This document shows, one piece after another, positions 31,800 to 43,613 of a stretch of 64,000 bases of DNA. The stretch is from the NCBI GenBank assembly GCA_025667525.1, contig CM046878.1, positions 100,269,237-100,333,236 on the forward strand, read 5' to 3'. Source of the stretch: Glebionis coronaria (lineage: Eukaryota > Streptophyta > Magnoliopsida > Asterales > Asteraceae). Every line of letters begins with the position of its first letter. Position 1 is the stretch's first letter. The notes beneath the pieces were generated by a model. It saw only the letters and a program-made list of their open reading frames with translations. It searched no databases and had not been told where the DNA came from. A program made the position numbers and the translations under genes.

Positions 31800-32203
31800 C
31801 TAGCTATTTAAGGTACCGCCCAGTAGAGTCCACTCCTTTTTTTGTCTTTTAGTGGGGTAGGAATATCTGAGGTTTTTTAAACCTTCAAAGGATATTCTTA
31901 TGGCATATGGAATATGCCATTTTCAAATTTACATTTTCCATTTAATAAAACATTTTCTTAAAAAGAAAGTTTATTAAAAAATCTTTTGTCATATTAACAA
32001 AAGTGAGATTTAAGGATAATCACTTTGATGATCACTAAGTATGATTAAGAAAAGTTAGTGATATGATTATTACCTTGATGATAGTGTTAGTTAAGTAATT
32101 CGTTTTGTGTTTTACACTAGATGTGTTGTATAGGTTGTTGTGATCAAAACTAAGAAAGATTAGTTAACACTAATAATGTTTTTAGGCATCACTTGCATTA
32201 ACA

Positions 32204-32220
32204 ATCTCCTCCTTTTTGAT
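32204..32220 (-). other. Polypurine tract of the pol-less element
   Basis: Minus-strand AAAAAGGAGGAGAT abuts the 3' LTR (TGTTAATGC). Further AAGGGGGAGA-type blocks lie at about 32289-32400. The remainder to 33039 is non-coding. Confidence 0.75.
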
Positions 32221-33039
32221 TACGACAAACTATAAACTCATTTACTTAGAAACACAAAATATCGAATTATTAACAAGTTTATCACTATCATTTCTCCCCC
32301 TTTGTCGTAGCAAAAAGGTAAGCACAAGTCTTTGAAGATATCCGGACTTTGCTAGTATCTCCCCCTTGGTGGTTTCTCCCCCTTGCTTGGGACACCAAGT
32401 GTATGAGCTAAGGTGACATGCTACACAAAGGTTAGTAGAAAGGAAAGAAACACCAATGTATATATGATCACTACCTACTAAGTAACTTGAGAGGGAGAAG
32501 GAGAAGAAATCTCAAATTAGAAGTAAGTATTTTCTAAGTATGTCCAAAAAGGTAAATGACAAAATCAAGGTTCAATTGGTGGAATGGAGATAGAAAGGAA
32601 ACATCCAACCAATGAAGATGATAAATTTGTCAAGGGGTTAAAATTTAGAATTGATGGAATCACCCATAAAAAATTGTAAATATTAACCACGATCAACTCA
32701 AAAAGAAAGAGGGAATGATCAAATAAAGAAAACAAACACAACACAAAGATTTCATATTACATAAATATGAAAAAGACAAACAAAGTAGATAGTCATACAC
32801 ACAATATGAGTATCTAAAGCAAAAGATATGGAAAATAAACCACAAAGCATAAGCTAGTCTAATAGTGACAATTTTCTAAGATTGCTTAAAAAAAATGAAT
32901 CTAAAACAACTAATGTTTTATTGACTCCAATGGAGTGTAGCCCTTTAGTTGGAAAAATAAGACGATGCATCATTCTAAGTTTTGTCCACGGGAACGAAAA
33001 CTTTGAGAGGAGGTCGAGTGAGGAGGAATTCAAGAAAAT

Positions 33040-33555
33040 TTAACTTCTCATACACATGAGCAAGTTCAATTTATTTAAATCGACAACAAGCACACGAGGA
33101 TCCATGATACAACACAAATTCGGTTGATGGGGGAAGGCCATCACACCTAGGGTTTGGTGGTGGTGACGAGAGTGGGTAGGTAATGTTTTCACAATGCCTT
33201 GTGAGGTTTGGGAAGGTTGAAAGATCATTGAGTTGAGGGGTGTCAAAGGGTTTTGGTGGTGGGGGAGATTCTCCTTTTCTCCGGTGATTGGGTTAATGGA
33301 GTAGGTCTCATTCCAATACTTGATTGGAGAGAATGTGGGGTTCTTGGGTGGTTTGGATGAAGAGGGTTCATTTTTCTTGATCCAAATAGGTTTAACCGAG
33401 ATTTTCGGTTTCTTGGAAAGCTTGGATGAGGAAGCTTTTGGTGAGGAGGTTTGTGACAAAGAAATGTCAAGGTTATGAAAGGGAGAGTTAGGCATTCTTG
33501 AGGTGTGAGAATGAAATCTCAAGGTTGGGGTATAAGAAGAAAGTATACAAGGCAA
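33040..33555 (-). CDS. ORF 3 of the pol-less element, Ser/Pro/Lys-rich, unknown
   Basis: Open frame of 171 codons, low complexity and rich in Ser, Pro, Lys and His, with no membrane segment or enzyme motif. The phrase KPIWIKKNEPSSS recalls the spacer between gag and integrase of SIRE-type Copia polyproteins, so the frame could be a relic of pol spacer; this is a weak inference. An inverted-repeat module lies upstream at 33677-33744. Whether it is translated is unknown. Confidence 0.4.
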   Translation of the reverse strand: MPCILSSYTPTLRFHSHTSRMPNSPFHNLDISLSQTSSPKASSSKLSKKPKISVKPIWIKKNEPSSSKPPKNPTFSPIKYWNETYSINPITGEKENLPHHQNPLTPLNSMIFQPSQTSQGIVKTLPTHSRHHHQTLGVMAFPHQPNLCCIMDPRVLVVDLNKLNLLMCMRS

Positions 33556-33676
33556 AGGTTTGAAATCAAATGTAAAGTGTCAAGTAATGTTTAGCTAAAT
33601 TGAGTAAACATGGAATCTTGACTGGGAATAGGGTGATGAAGAAAGACAAAAAACGAGCCATAAAATGGCTTTCTGT

Positions 33677-33744
33677 CCGCGGTACCTTATAGGGACCGAC
33701 GGTTCCTTATCACTTAAGGAACCGCGCTTGTTTAAGGAACCGCG
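33677..33744. repeat. Inverted-repeat module upstream of ORF 3
   Basis: Diverged copies of the element's palindrome: CCGCGGTACCTTATAGGGAC, then GACGGTTCCTTATCACTTAA, then AAGGAACCGCG and a last TTTAAGGAACCGCG. On the minus strand a TATA-like word (TTTTATGG) follows about 10-20 bases downstream. Confidence 0.75.
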
Positions 33745-34187
33745 TGCAGTGGACTTGAAACCTAGATTTTCCAGGGTTTTGAGAAAAACTAAGACTTTTT
33801 TTTCCAAAAAATTGCAAAACTTGGAATTTTACCTCTATTAGCACTAGATTTTGCTAAGGTTGCTTAAAAGCAACACATTCACCAAGAATGTCTTGACAAA
33901 GGGTGACAAAATTTTGGATAACATTTTGAGCCAAATTTTAGTCAAGTTTTAGAGGTTGTGATAGATTTAGGTTCACTTTTAATTTGGAATTAAAGTTGAT
34001 TAATGTCCACATAAAGATAGAAGCACACAATGATAAGTCCGTAATTCATTCTCATAAAACATTCATGAAAGAGATACATAAAGAAAAACAATAACTATCT
34101 AAAAACAAAACTAGATTAAAACTAGGTCTTGATTAGAAGTCTTCCTTGGCTTGGTTTAAAGAAAAACTTATTACAGAAAATCATCAT
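33745..34187. other. Spacer between ORF 2 and ORF 3 modules
   Basis: Non-coding AT-rich spacer downstream of ORF 2 on the minus strand. Nothing else seen. Confidence 0.4.
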
Positions 34188-34817
34188 TTAGCTCCTAGGA
34201 GGATGATTGGCAAAGAGACTCAACAAAAAGCTTATGTGAGCCCCAATCATCTCCATTCTTAGGATATCAAGGAGATAGAAGTTGTTGAGGCAACAAGGGC
34301 AATTAGTGCCATTGTGCATGAAATGCCCATAAAATCTAGGATCACCCAAGTTTGGAGTGTTTGAGTGTGGTGGAGGTGGAGGAGGTATGTTCTCCAAGGG
34401 TGATGTGGGTGAATGTGGAGGCAAGCTCTCCAAGGGTGAAAAGGTTGAGTTAGGAGGGGTAAATAGTGAAGTCACCATGGTATCATCAAAGACATTCACA
34501 ATAGGAATGCTTTGGATGGGTTGAGGTTGGGTGGTCACATCCAAGAGATCACTTGGAGTGAAGGGTGAGGAAAGCTCATTCATCCTAGATTGGAATGAAG
34601 AGGAGGTAGAACCATGAGAATGGTTGGTTCCATGGGTTGATGAAGTCTTGCATGGAGCAAGAGGTGGTGAGTTTGATGAAGAAATGAGAATTGGGACAAT
34701 CTCATTCTTGGGAGTGTGAAAGGGTGAGGAGTTGGGTTTAGCCATTTTAATCTTAATTTTAAGATTTTTCTTTGTGGTGGAGGTTTTGGATGAGTTTGAG
34801 CTTCTTGTAGAAACCAT
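34188..34817 (-). CDS. ORF 2 of the pol-less element, Ser/Thr/Pro-rich, unknown
   Basis: Open frame of 209 codons beginning MVSTRSSNSSKTSTTKKN, with a basic N-terminus, long Ser/Pro-rich middle, a PPPPPPHS run near residue 150 and a C-terminal part with a CPCC cluster. No family is recognised. The next inverted-repeat module lies about 245 bases upstream at 35063-35133. The low-complexity composition is similar to ORF 3. Confidence 0.45.
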   Translation of the reverse strand: MVSTRSSNSSKTSTTKKNLKIKIKMAKPNSSPFHTPKNEIVPILISSSNSPPLAPCKTSSTHGTNHSHGSTSSSFQSRMNELSSPFTPSDLLDVTTQPQPIQSIPIVNVFDDTMVTSLFTPPNSTFSPLESLPPHSPTSPLENIPPPPPPHSNTPNLGDPRFYGHFMHNGTNCPCCLNNFYLLDILRMEMIGAHISFLLSLFANHPPRS

Positions 34818-35062
34818 GGTTGAAGTGAAAGGTTTAAGGTTTAAGGAAGAAGGGTTTGATGTGTGAAGAACATGGCTAACAAGATGGGTTTAAAAGGGTG
34901 AAGGGGTGATCCAAACTAGTAATGGGTTAAAAACATTTTATGTGAACAATGAATTTAGCTAACCTAGTTTAGGAAATGTGCAGGTTTTTGCAAAGAATCA
35001 AGCAAGGTTTACATAGATTAAGGAAAATAGTGTAAAGCAAAGATTCTGTCGGACACAGTAGT

Positions 35063-35133
35063 CGGCGGTTCATTATCTAAGGGCGGCGGTTCTTTATCAA
35101 TAAGGTACCGCGGGTCTTATAAGGAACCGCGAC
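35063..35133. repeat. Inverted-repeat module upstream of ORF 2
   Basis: GGCGGTTCATTATCTAAG, GGCGGTTCTTTATCAATAAG with GTACCGCG, and TATAAGGAACCGCG in a row: diverged arms of the same palindrome found in the LTRs. Confidence 0.75.
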
Positions 35134-35418
35134 CAGTGGTGTTCAAAAATGGTATTTCCTCAAATTTTGGTTAGCACAGATTTTTATCAAAGGATTTTCA
35201 AACCAAATTTAACTACTGAACAAAATCTAGGAAGCTAACTAACACATAGGATGCGCAAAGCTATGCAAAACATAATCACAATGGCATAGATAATCATTAG
35301 GATAATAAACAAATAATCCACACAAGTAGAATTTAGTTAATACACATCTAAGATAATAAAAAAATTGTTCAACATTACATGTTTACCAACATGTATTCTT
35401 TGAAATACTTCAAAGCCT

Positions 35419-36621
35419 TCACCTTCTCTTCTTGCCCAATCCCTTGATCATATTCCCCAAATACTTGAATCCCTTCCTTGACTCAACCCGATGTTCATGC
35501 AATTCACCTCTAGTCCTAAGATTTTCACGGTAGAGATGCTCCATGTTGAGATCTTCCGGTACTTCACTAGAGGAGTAGTGAGGTGGGGGAGCTAAGTCTT
35601 CAAGTCCATCCACGAATGAGTTTGAGGATGGGTGGGAATTACTCGAAGAGTTGAAGTGAGAACTAGAACCTATGCCATCACCATCACCTGTTGGCATATA
35701 GGTGTCCTCATCATTCGTCTCTTGATGATCGGATTTTCGCGAACCTCGGTCACTTCTTGGCTTTCTTGCATATACCTCTTGAATAGGCAAGATAACCCGA
35801 TGAACCGGGTGAAAGCGAGAAAGATCGAGGTGGGGAAAGTCATGAGCAACCCTTTTGAAAAGGCGAGTAAGAAGCATAACATAGGGAAGGTTTGTTTTGG
35901 GCTTAGAAAGGGCATAATTTATTCGTCGAGCGATATAGAATGCCAAATTTTACTTGGTAGATGTAAAGATGCAACTCAACATATGCACCATACAAGATGG
36001 GATATGATCTTGGTTTCCACAAAAAAAAAAGACATTCTCCCTAAGGATATTTGCCCATTGGACCATAAAATCCTTAAGGTCGCTAGAGATTTCGCACATT
36101 TGAATGAAGGCTTCTCACAATGTTTCCATCACGCTCTTTCGAAATGATGTCAAGGATAAACTCCAGATCAATTTCGGTGTGGTCATTTGGAGGTTTATCG
36201 TAGGATTCTAAGAGAGCATCAAGTCTCCATTATCCGTAAAACGACAAGTGCCTTCATATGGCACACCAAGAATTTCACCAAAGTTTTCGAGGGAGTATTG
36301 AATCATTTGATCATTCAACAAGAATCGAATGAAGATTTCTCCATTGTATTCAAGCATGGAGTAAGTGCTAAAGAATTCTAGAAGAAACAAGGGGTAAATA
36401 TCTTCTTCTATGTTGAGCAAGCAATCAAACCCCGAAAGCTTAAACATAGATTGGATATAGTCATAACCCATTATTCCCTCGTCAACGACTCTACCCTCAT
36501 GGAAACAACGAGTAGAAAGGGATGGAAAGGAGTTTCGAAGTTGAGTGGAAGCATAGGTTTAGGAAAGGTTTGGCATGTATTGTCTAGTGAATTGATGATC
36601 CTTTTGATATTGAGAAGACAT
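35419..36621 (-). pseudogene. ORF 1 of the pol-less element, gag-like/plant transposon-type protein, broken
   Basis: An ATG at 36621 opens a frame with a stop after about 20 codons. It continues as 36471-36208 (containing FIRFLLNDQMIQYSLENFGE), shifts frame near 36225, and resumes as 35946-35419 (MAFYIARRINYALSKPKTNL, then Ser/His-rich and Lys-rich C-terminus). The pattern of a ...FGEILG.P..G segment, then ...IL..I followed by NLPYVM.. is that of the putative plant transposon protein family often found as gag-like first ORFs in Copia-related elements. About 400 residues originally. It carries at least two stops or frameshifts. Confidence 0.55.
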
Positions 36622-37318
36622 GATTAGTACGTAATATAAACATAAGATAATATTTTTCCAATCACTCATATGAAAAATAAACTTAAAACTCAAAAATATG
36701 AGAATGTGTTATATCAATTTCTTGACAAACAAAGGATTGAATCCATAACATTCTCATGTTCACAATGTGTCTATTCCATTATTAACCAAGAACATATGAC
36801 CTATGTTGGATCAATAATGGACTAGAACATTGGTTTTTCAAAACAAGGTTTTTAGGTAAGCATTAACAATGCAACTACCTATTTGTTCATGGGTTCATCT
36901 CAATTCCATCTTTTAACCAAAATCATTTAGCTAAAATTCAGATTTATTCTACAAGTGGGTTTTAGCGAAATCTTAATGAATATGAACCTAAGGAACCATA
37001 GTAAAATAACCATGTCAACCAATATTCCTATTAAGGTTCTAATTCAATTTCAATTTTAAAAATCCCCAATTATGAAAGGATGAACCCTAGAACAAAATAT
37101 ATGAAATTGAAAGAAAGTACTTACAAATAATTGATGTTTGATGAAGGATGAGTGAAACCCACAACTTGGAATCAATTAATTTGAGTGATTGAAGCTTTTT
37201 GAAGCTTCAACAATGGTGGAAAAGATGAAAAACCGTCGGCTGTATGTTTTTGGGAGAGAGAGGGTTTGGTTTGAAAAAGGTTACTTTAATAAAACTGGCG
37301 CTCTGACAAACTTTACTG

Positions 37319-37385
37319 CCCGCGGTACCTTATCGATAAGGAACCGCGGGTTTGAGCCACCAGAGATAAAGAACCGCCTGCAGAG
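37319..37385. repeat. Inverted-repeat module upstream of ORF 1
   Basis: The best palindrome of the set: CCTTATCGATAAGG core with CCCGCGGTA and AACCGCGGG arms (37319-37350), followed by a diverged half-site AAAGAACCGCC near 37370. Confidence 0.88.
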
Positions 37386-38522
37386 GCTGGTTTTTATCAA
37401 TGAAACACGCCAAAATTTTTAAAACCAAATTTTCTAAAATACTTAAAAATATATCTTAAACCTTTTAGAATATCATTTGGATCATCATAACACTAAGCAA
37501 TATGCCTTAATGAAGGATTACGAGTAAAATCGAGATCGAAAAGAACCGAAACGGGCAAACGACTACTCGTAGCGAAAAAGGCAAAGTGGAGAGAAGTCAA
37601 GGGAAGTGAATCAAGACTAAGATCAATGCTCAAGGGATTAATGACAATCTTCAAATCATGGAGACGAAGAGCTTGTGTCATATATAGTGGTTTAAGACGT
37701 GCCTTTCCGGCGAAACGTTAAACGACTTTTGTAATGAACAAACACAAAGCAATTATTCATGTATAGACTAAGATCACTTTCAATAATAGTCTTAGTCTAA
37801 ACCAAAATATGAGAAAGGTACTAATTCACTTTCTCTCCCACAAAGGGCCTACTAACCGTATGGGTGCAAACCATGGAGATCATGCTTGATACTTTAAGCT
37901 ACTACTAACTCACTCTACATCACCATAGTGAGTCAAGTATCCAAGCAATGAAGGTTTGAGAGGATAAAAGAAAAGAATCACAAACCACAAACAAATGTCA
38001 AGGCAAGGATGCCAAGAACTAGCACATAGTCAAGTAATGATCAAAAGAATGATCAAAGGGCGTGTGGAAGAACGAAAGCGTACCTTGGCCACAAAGAGCA
38101 ATCCATCAAGGAATCAATGCAATGCCCAACAATGACTATGATGAGTACTAAGTCTTCAAGGACTAGTATCATGCCCAATCATCTTGGTATCATCATTCAA
38201 GGATGTTGAAGATCAATGAAGATGAGTCTTCTACAAGTGCAAGTAACTCAATCCACAACCAATTAAGTGATTGATCTTCATGAGTACCTACATAAAGCAA
38301 GATGCAAGCTAGTAGATACATTTCAAGAGTAGATCTAAAATGCATAAAGACTACTAATCTAAGAGGGATGCAATATTACCAATTAAAAGACCTATTTTCC
38401 AAGAAAAAAACGTTTTGACCAAAGAGAAACTTTAGTACAACTTGACCTTCTAATTTGAGGAGACAATGGATCGATCCAAGTTTTAAAGTACAATACACTT
38501 CAAAGATCTTGAGTGACCATCG
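37386..38522 (-). other. Leader of the pol-less element
   Basis: Non-coding stretch between PBS and the first inverted-repeat module, with AG-rich text and no ORF of note. Confidence 0.5.
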
Positions 38523-38535
38523 CTCTGATACCAAT
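38523..38535 (-). other. Primer-binding site of the pol-less element
   Basis: Minus ATTGGTATCAGAG, complementary to tRNA-Met, immediately inside the 5' LTR at 38536-40122. Confidence 0.88.
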
Positions 38536-40122
38536 TGTAGAAACTAGAAGGGGGGGGGGGGGGTTGAATAGTTTATCTTCAATTAGTTACCTAATTTAAA
38601 TTACTTTGAATTAAGTGTGTATAAAAACTATCTTTTACTTAAAGCTAAGTTACATAATGATTAGTTCAATTCAAATGCATTAGCAATGGTAATAGGTAAG
38701 TATAATGATAATTAAATAAGTAAAGAGTAAGGAAAGAGACAACCTAGTGACAAGACACCAAGATTTATAGTGGTTCGACAACGAGGCTCTATCCTTGTTT
38801 CTACTCCACTCCTCGAGTACACCTACTCGAGATTTCCACTATATCCACAAGCTCCCTTCTTGGCGGAGAAAGCCTTACATCGTCGCTTACATTATTTTCT
38901 GACACTAAGCTAAATGTCGAGACCTAATCATTAGCTAGGACCAATCTACACAACGTTGCCTACTTCACAATTTAACGACACAAGGCTAGATGTCGAGTTC
39001 TAATCTCAAGGTAGAACCAATCTTCACGACGTTGCCTACTTCACCATTTAATGACACAAGGCTAGATGTCGAGTTCTAATCCAAAGCTATAACCAATCTT
39101 CACGACTCTTCACTTTGAAGCTAAGTGAGAACTTCACACAACACAACTACTAATCACTTTCAAGTTTAGTGAGAACTCACAAGACACAACCACATCACTT
39201 TATAGTTTAGTGAGAACTACTACAAAAATCTATTACAACTCAACTAGACATATCCATGTACACGCATGTAGCTTGGATCTACACAACACAAATCCAAGCA
39301 AACACATATGCAATGGATGTACACAACAAATCCAAGTATTTACAAATAGCTTGGATGAACACAACTAGTCCAAGTATTTCATAAATACAAATGGATCAAC
39401 AAAAATAAAAAGGCTAACATGATGAACATGACTAATTCATGGATTCATCTTTATCACAACACTAGTGAGTGAGTGATCTTCTCATTGGACAAAGTAAAGG
39501 AGGGGATCAAGGGGATAATCATATGTAAACATCCTTAACACTTTAAGTGATAATTTACTAATGATTATGCTAGAAAAGAGAAAGGGGGCTGAGAAAAACG
39601 TCCAAGAGGCTTATTGGAAAATGAAATTTGATCCACTATTTATAGAAGACAAAGTCCAACGGCTAGCTGGGCGCGAATCCTTATCTAGCCGGCGGTACCT
39701 TATCGATAAGGAACCGCCTAGCTATTTAAGGTACCGCCCAGTAGAGTCCGCTCCCTTTTTTGTCTTTTAGTAGGGTAGGAATATCTGAGGTTTTTTAAAC
39801 CTTCAAAGGATATTCTTATGGCATACGGAATATGCCATTTTCAAATTTACATTTTCCATTTTAATAAAACATTTTCTTAAAAAGAAAGTTTATTAAAAAA
39901 TCTTTTGTCATATTAACAAAAGTAGGTTTTAAGGATAATCACTTTGATGATCACTAAGTATGATTAAGAAAAGTTAGTGATATGATTATTGCCTTGATGA
40001 TACTGTTAGTTAAATAATTCGTTTTGTATTTTACACTAAATGTGTTGTATAGTTTGTTGTGATCAAAACTAAGAAAGATTAGTTAACACTAATAATGTTT
40101 TTAGGCATCACTTGCATTAACA
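38536..40122 (-). repeat. 5' LTR of the pol-less element
   Basis: Matches 30607-32203 with scattered differences. The palindrome copy is at 39692-39717 and the TATA box (plus CTATTTATAG) at 39636-39645, so on the minus strand the palindrome lies just upstream of the core promoter. Confidence 0.92.
39692..39717. repeat. 26-bp near-perfect palindrome, copy in 5' LTR
   Basis: Same sequence as at 31774-31799; half-site GGTACCGCCC follows at 39730-39739. Confidence 0.9.
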
Positions 40123-40132
40123 AATACAAAAT

Positions 40133-41002
40133 TTAGCTTCCTTCATCAAGAAGAGCGTCGAAATCGGATTCAACGACATCGATACTAAAACAAGTATCGT
40201 CACTAGAGTACGAGTGTTTCATTGCTTCGTCGATAGAAAAATAAATTCTATCTTCTCCAACTCCAAGGTTGAGTTGTTTTTTCTTTACTCTAATTATAGC
40301 GTCAGCTGTGTGTAAGAAAGGTCTACCAAGGATAAGTGGTACCTTGCTATCTTCTTCCATTTCTAAGATTACAAAGTCAACAGGAAAAACAAATTTTCCG
40401 ACTTCTATGAGCATGTTTTCGGCTATCCCCATTGGGTATTGGAAAGAACGGTCCGCGAGGCGAACGCTCATTTTTGTGGGTTTTAAAATGTTTTTAGAGA
40501 GTTTAGCATACAAAGAGTATGGCATGAGGTTGATACTTGCGCCAAGATCGGCCAAGGCGTTACAAGAATATGAGTGATGGAAAGTACATGGGATTAGGAA
40601 ACTTCCAGGATCTCGCAGTTTTGGTGGTACTTTGTTTTGGACAATGGCAGAACATTCATCATTTAGAAAAGTTGAAGAAACTTCTTCAAACTTATGCTTG
40701 CTCTTGATAATTTCTTTGATAAATTTGCCATAATTTGGCATTCCAGCCAGAACATCGACTAAAGGCATGTTAATTCGAACTTCTTGTATTATGTCGAGGA
40801 ATTTACCATACTTAGCTTGCATATTTTGCTTACGTAGGCGTTGTGGATATGATACTTTTGGTTTATATGGTTTGGGTGTTGGGTTTTCAGTTGGTTTGGT
40901 ATGGGTTGGTTGGGCTTCATCCTCATTATCACTATCGAATGGAATTTCGATTGGTGTAACTTGAGTAGGTTTGGTAGTGATTCGTAAGATAAACCGCTCC
41001 AT
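40133..41002 (-). pseudogene. Athila protease region
   Basis: Open frame of 289 codons. The aspartic-protease loop reads ALADLGASINLMPYSLYAKL (Asp-Leu-Gly-Ala, the usual Athila variant of DSG/DTG), followed by a VPLILGRPFLHTADAII segment (the hydrophobic-hydrophobic-Gly motif). The N-terminal third is a Pro/Lys-rich linker from gag. The stop at 40133 lies 10 bases before the inserted LTR element; coding text of RT resumes at 30606 on the other side, so protease and RT were once continuous. Confidence 0.85.
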
Positions 41003-42280
41003 GCGAATACGTCATTCACATGCTCGTTGCGAGCTTGTGGGGGTTTATATTTGTTGTTGTTCTTGGGATTTGGGTTGGTGTTGCTTGGTAAAGAACCAGT
41101 AGCGCGATTCGATTGTTTATCGGCCAAACGATCAAATATAGCTTCAAGGTTTTGAATGGAAGCTTGGTGGTTTTTGGTCGTAGTTTTGAACTTGGTTTTG
41201 AAGTTAGTGAATGTTTCTCAAACAAAAATGTTGGTTTTTCTTTGAGATTCTATAAAGTTGTCGATTTTGGTTTCAAGGTTGTTTTTGTCTTCGGTTTGGT
41301 TGGGTTTCTTTTCGTCTCGATCATAACTTGGTTTATCATTTGATCTTCAATTATCATGGTCGCGATTACGATAATCGTTATAAAATCGAGTTCGACGAAA
41401 GGTATTCATGAAGTTGGCTTCTTCTTCCTTCGTCATGGGCGTGTCATCGTCATCACATTCACTAGAAGGAAGGTTTGCTCCACAGTGTTTGCAGGTTTTG
41501 TTTTTCATCTCTTTTTATTGAGTATCAATTTTAAGAGACATGGCATCCATTCGAGCCATAATTTTCTCGGTATCGGTTGAGTTGTTTCTTTCTTCGACAA
41601 AAGCTACGGTTTTTCGTGGGTTTTTGTTTTTGTGATTTTTGGACCAATCAAGTTTAAGCAGGACTTTGTCATCTAATAATTGGTAAGCTTGGTTAGGAGT
41701 TTTGTAAAGGAAAATTCCGCCTGCTACGGCATTCAATGCATCTTGGGTAGCATCGTCAAGACCATGATAGAAAATCTTCATTATTCCTTTTTTTAAGTCC
41801 ATGACCATGGCAGTTTCTGAGTAGTTCTTTCATTCTTAACCATACGTCAGTGAGAGTTTCTCGATCTAGTTGAGAAAAGCTTCGGATTTCTCTGAAGAGT
41901 TTTTCAAATAGGACAGGAGGAAAGAATCGGTTAATGAAAGCAGTTCTAAGACCTTCCCATGTTCGGATGGTTCCTTCGTTAAGTTCGTCGAGCCATGACT
42001 TGGCTTCTCCAGTCAGGGATGATGGAAACATCATGAGTTGGACGGCTTCGGCTTGTCCTTCTCCATAGTTAAACATTTTACAAATTCCGTTGAATTCGTG
42101 GATGTGTTTGTGAGGATCGTTTTTGATTTGACCATCAAATTGGTTATTTTTGACAAGGGTTAAGTGGTTCCCTTTGATTGAAAAATCGTTTGCAATTTCA
42201 TGTAAAACGATTGCGGAGCCAGGAGTTGGTGCTACAAGTCTATCGGCTGACCACATTGGTTCATCATCGGTGTCCGACAT
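41003..42280 (-). pseudogene. Athila gag, frameshifted
   Basis: Starts MSDTDDEPMWSADRLVAPTP at 42280 and runs through the capsid region (MMFPSSLTGEAKSWLDELNE) to a frame change near 41800. It continues in the frame of 41808-41515 (TQDALNAVAGGIFLYKTPNQ). Further frame changes follow up to the protease. A CKHCGANLPSSEC phrase near 41470-41500 is the Cys-rich segment usual in Athila gags. Gag forms the particle; this copy is broken at three or more places. Confidence 0.8.
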
Positions 42281-42690
42281 TGGATCGTAACGGTTGATGA
42301 GTTTGGTGAGAAATATGATTTGTGAAAGATTGTCAAAAGGTTGGTAGATTATGCGAGGTTGGGTTTGCTCGTGTCTCCTAGCTAAAGGTACACGACGATG
42401 GTCTACGTAGCCTTTGGTTAAGATTACGTTCAGGTTCTGGTAACGATGATGTTGGTGGTGTTCCGGATGAACGGGTGTGCATCAAATAAGGTTTTTGTTG
42501 TTTTCAGTGGAAATGTGCGGCACACTTTGGGTTTGTGCGGCGCACTTTTCGCTACAGGAAGTGCTGCGCACTTTTTGGTTTGTGCGGCGTACTTCTGTAC
42601 TGCAGAAAATTTTTTGCTTAAAACATGAGTGGCAATGGTTCAATTTCTTCAAGGATTATACGAATTTGGTTACAAAACAGGATTATAAGT
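42281..42690 (-). other. Athila leader with GTGCGGCGCAC motifs
   Basis: Leader between PBS and gag. It carries four copies of the GTGCGGCGCAC-type word at 42514-42595 (GTGCGGCACAC, GTGCGGCGCAC, GTGCTGCGCAC, GTGCGGCGTAC), the same motif as in the LTR promoter. Confidence 0.7.
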
Positions 42691-42707
42691 CCCCGGCAAC
42701 GGCGCCA
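42691..42707 (-). other. Primer-binding site of the Athila element
   Basis: Minus-strand TGGCGCCGTTGCCGGGG, the PBS type characteristic of Athila/Tat elements, six bases inside the 5' LTR. Confidence 0.9.
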
Positions 42708-43613
42708 AAAACTTGATGTTCGTTTGCAAGTCTTAAATTTATATTACAAGGTTTAGACAAAACAAGGGACTAGAAGACAAACACGGGCAAGTATACCATT
42801 TCGTTTGTAATATAGATTTGTAGTGGTAAGCCAGGATCGTTCGCTGAGACTTAGTTTTGTTTTGGTAATCAAGATAATAATTGAAGAAAGAAATAGTTGA
42901 CATAATATCAATAGTAACAAGTATGACTAATATGGGATAGCTCGTATAAGTTCGTGATGATGATAATAATGATAGAGATATGTTTATGTAGGTAAACAGT
43001 GATAATCCTATTTCGTCAAAACGGCGTTTACACAATTTACTTGGGTTTGATTAAAGACTTACGTTTAATTAAGCGACTAAGCTCAAAACAAGTTGCCAAC
43101 GAGTTCAATATTTTATCAAGTTTCTAAGCGGATGTCTCCAACCAAAGATTCATGACCATAGACAAGTTCTTGAAAACTTATTATAACAATTTGCGTTTGT
43201 CAACGCCAAACTATCGTAACAAATCAACTTAGATAAAATATGGTTTATAGAACTAGGTGGTAAAATGGTTCTACAACGCTAGCTTGAAATCATATATAAA
43301 GGATCATATCATAGCATCATCACTAATGATAATCACATACCCATATAGTCACAAATAGCTTAGCCTAACATAGTAATCAAAGTAACAATTGGAAAAGAGT
43401 AAGAGAACATCATACTTAGATTGGATTGAATAAACGAGTACACAAGTGTCACGATTGTATCGTTCCTCCAAGAATCGAAGAGTAGAATACTCTCGTTACA
43501 AGTATCTCCCAAAAGTGGATAATACAGAAATTTTACTAAGAAAACTAAAATACTCGAGCTATGGAGTATTGAGAGAGAGAGAGAGGTGTGTCCAAAATGA
43601 GTGGAAGTGGCCT

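Larger units (their letters stand above)
30607..32203 (-). repeat. 3' LTR of the pol-less element
   Basis: Begins TGTAGAAACTAGAAGGGG with a long G run (about 30622-30642) and ends CACTTGCATTAACA. It has TG...CA ends. The inverted repeat with core CCTTATCGATAAGG is at 31774-31799 and a TATA box (plus CTATTTATAG) at 31718-31727. Confidence 0.92.
30607..40122 (-). mobile_element. Pol-less LTR element (LARD-like) inserted in Athila pol
   Basis: LTRs of 1597 and 1587 bp (30607-32203, 38536-40122) share about 97-98 per cent by eye and are flanked by AATAC at 30602-30606 and 40123-40127. The PBS beside the right LTR (minus ATTGGTATCAGAG) and the polypurine tract beside the left LTR (minus AAAAAGGAGGAGAT) set a minus orientation and a Copia-type primer. 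The 6.3-kb interior has no protease, integrase, RT or RNase H. It has three minus-strand ORFs of other kinds and several inverted repeats. It must use enzymes supplied in trans. The gag-like first ORF and AAGGGGGAG blocks suggest a derivative of a SIRE-type Copia (inference). Confidence 0.88.

Noticed and set aside
35632..36147. Plus-strand 171-codon ORF
   Set aside because: Antisense to ORF 1 of the pol-less element; the minus strand carries the family-like wording.
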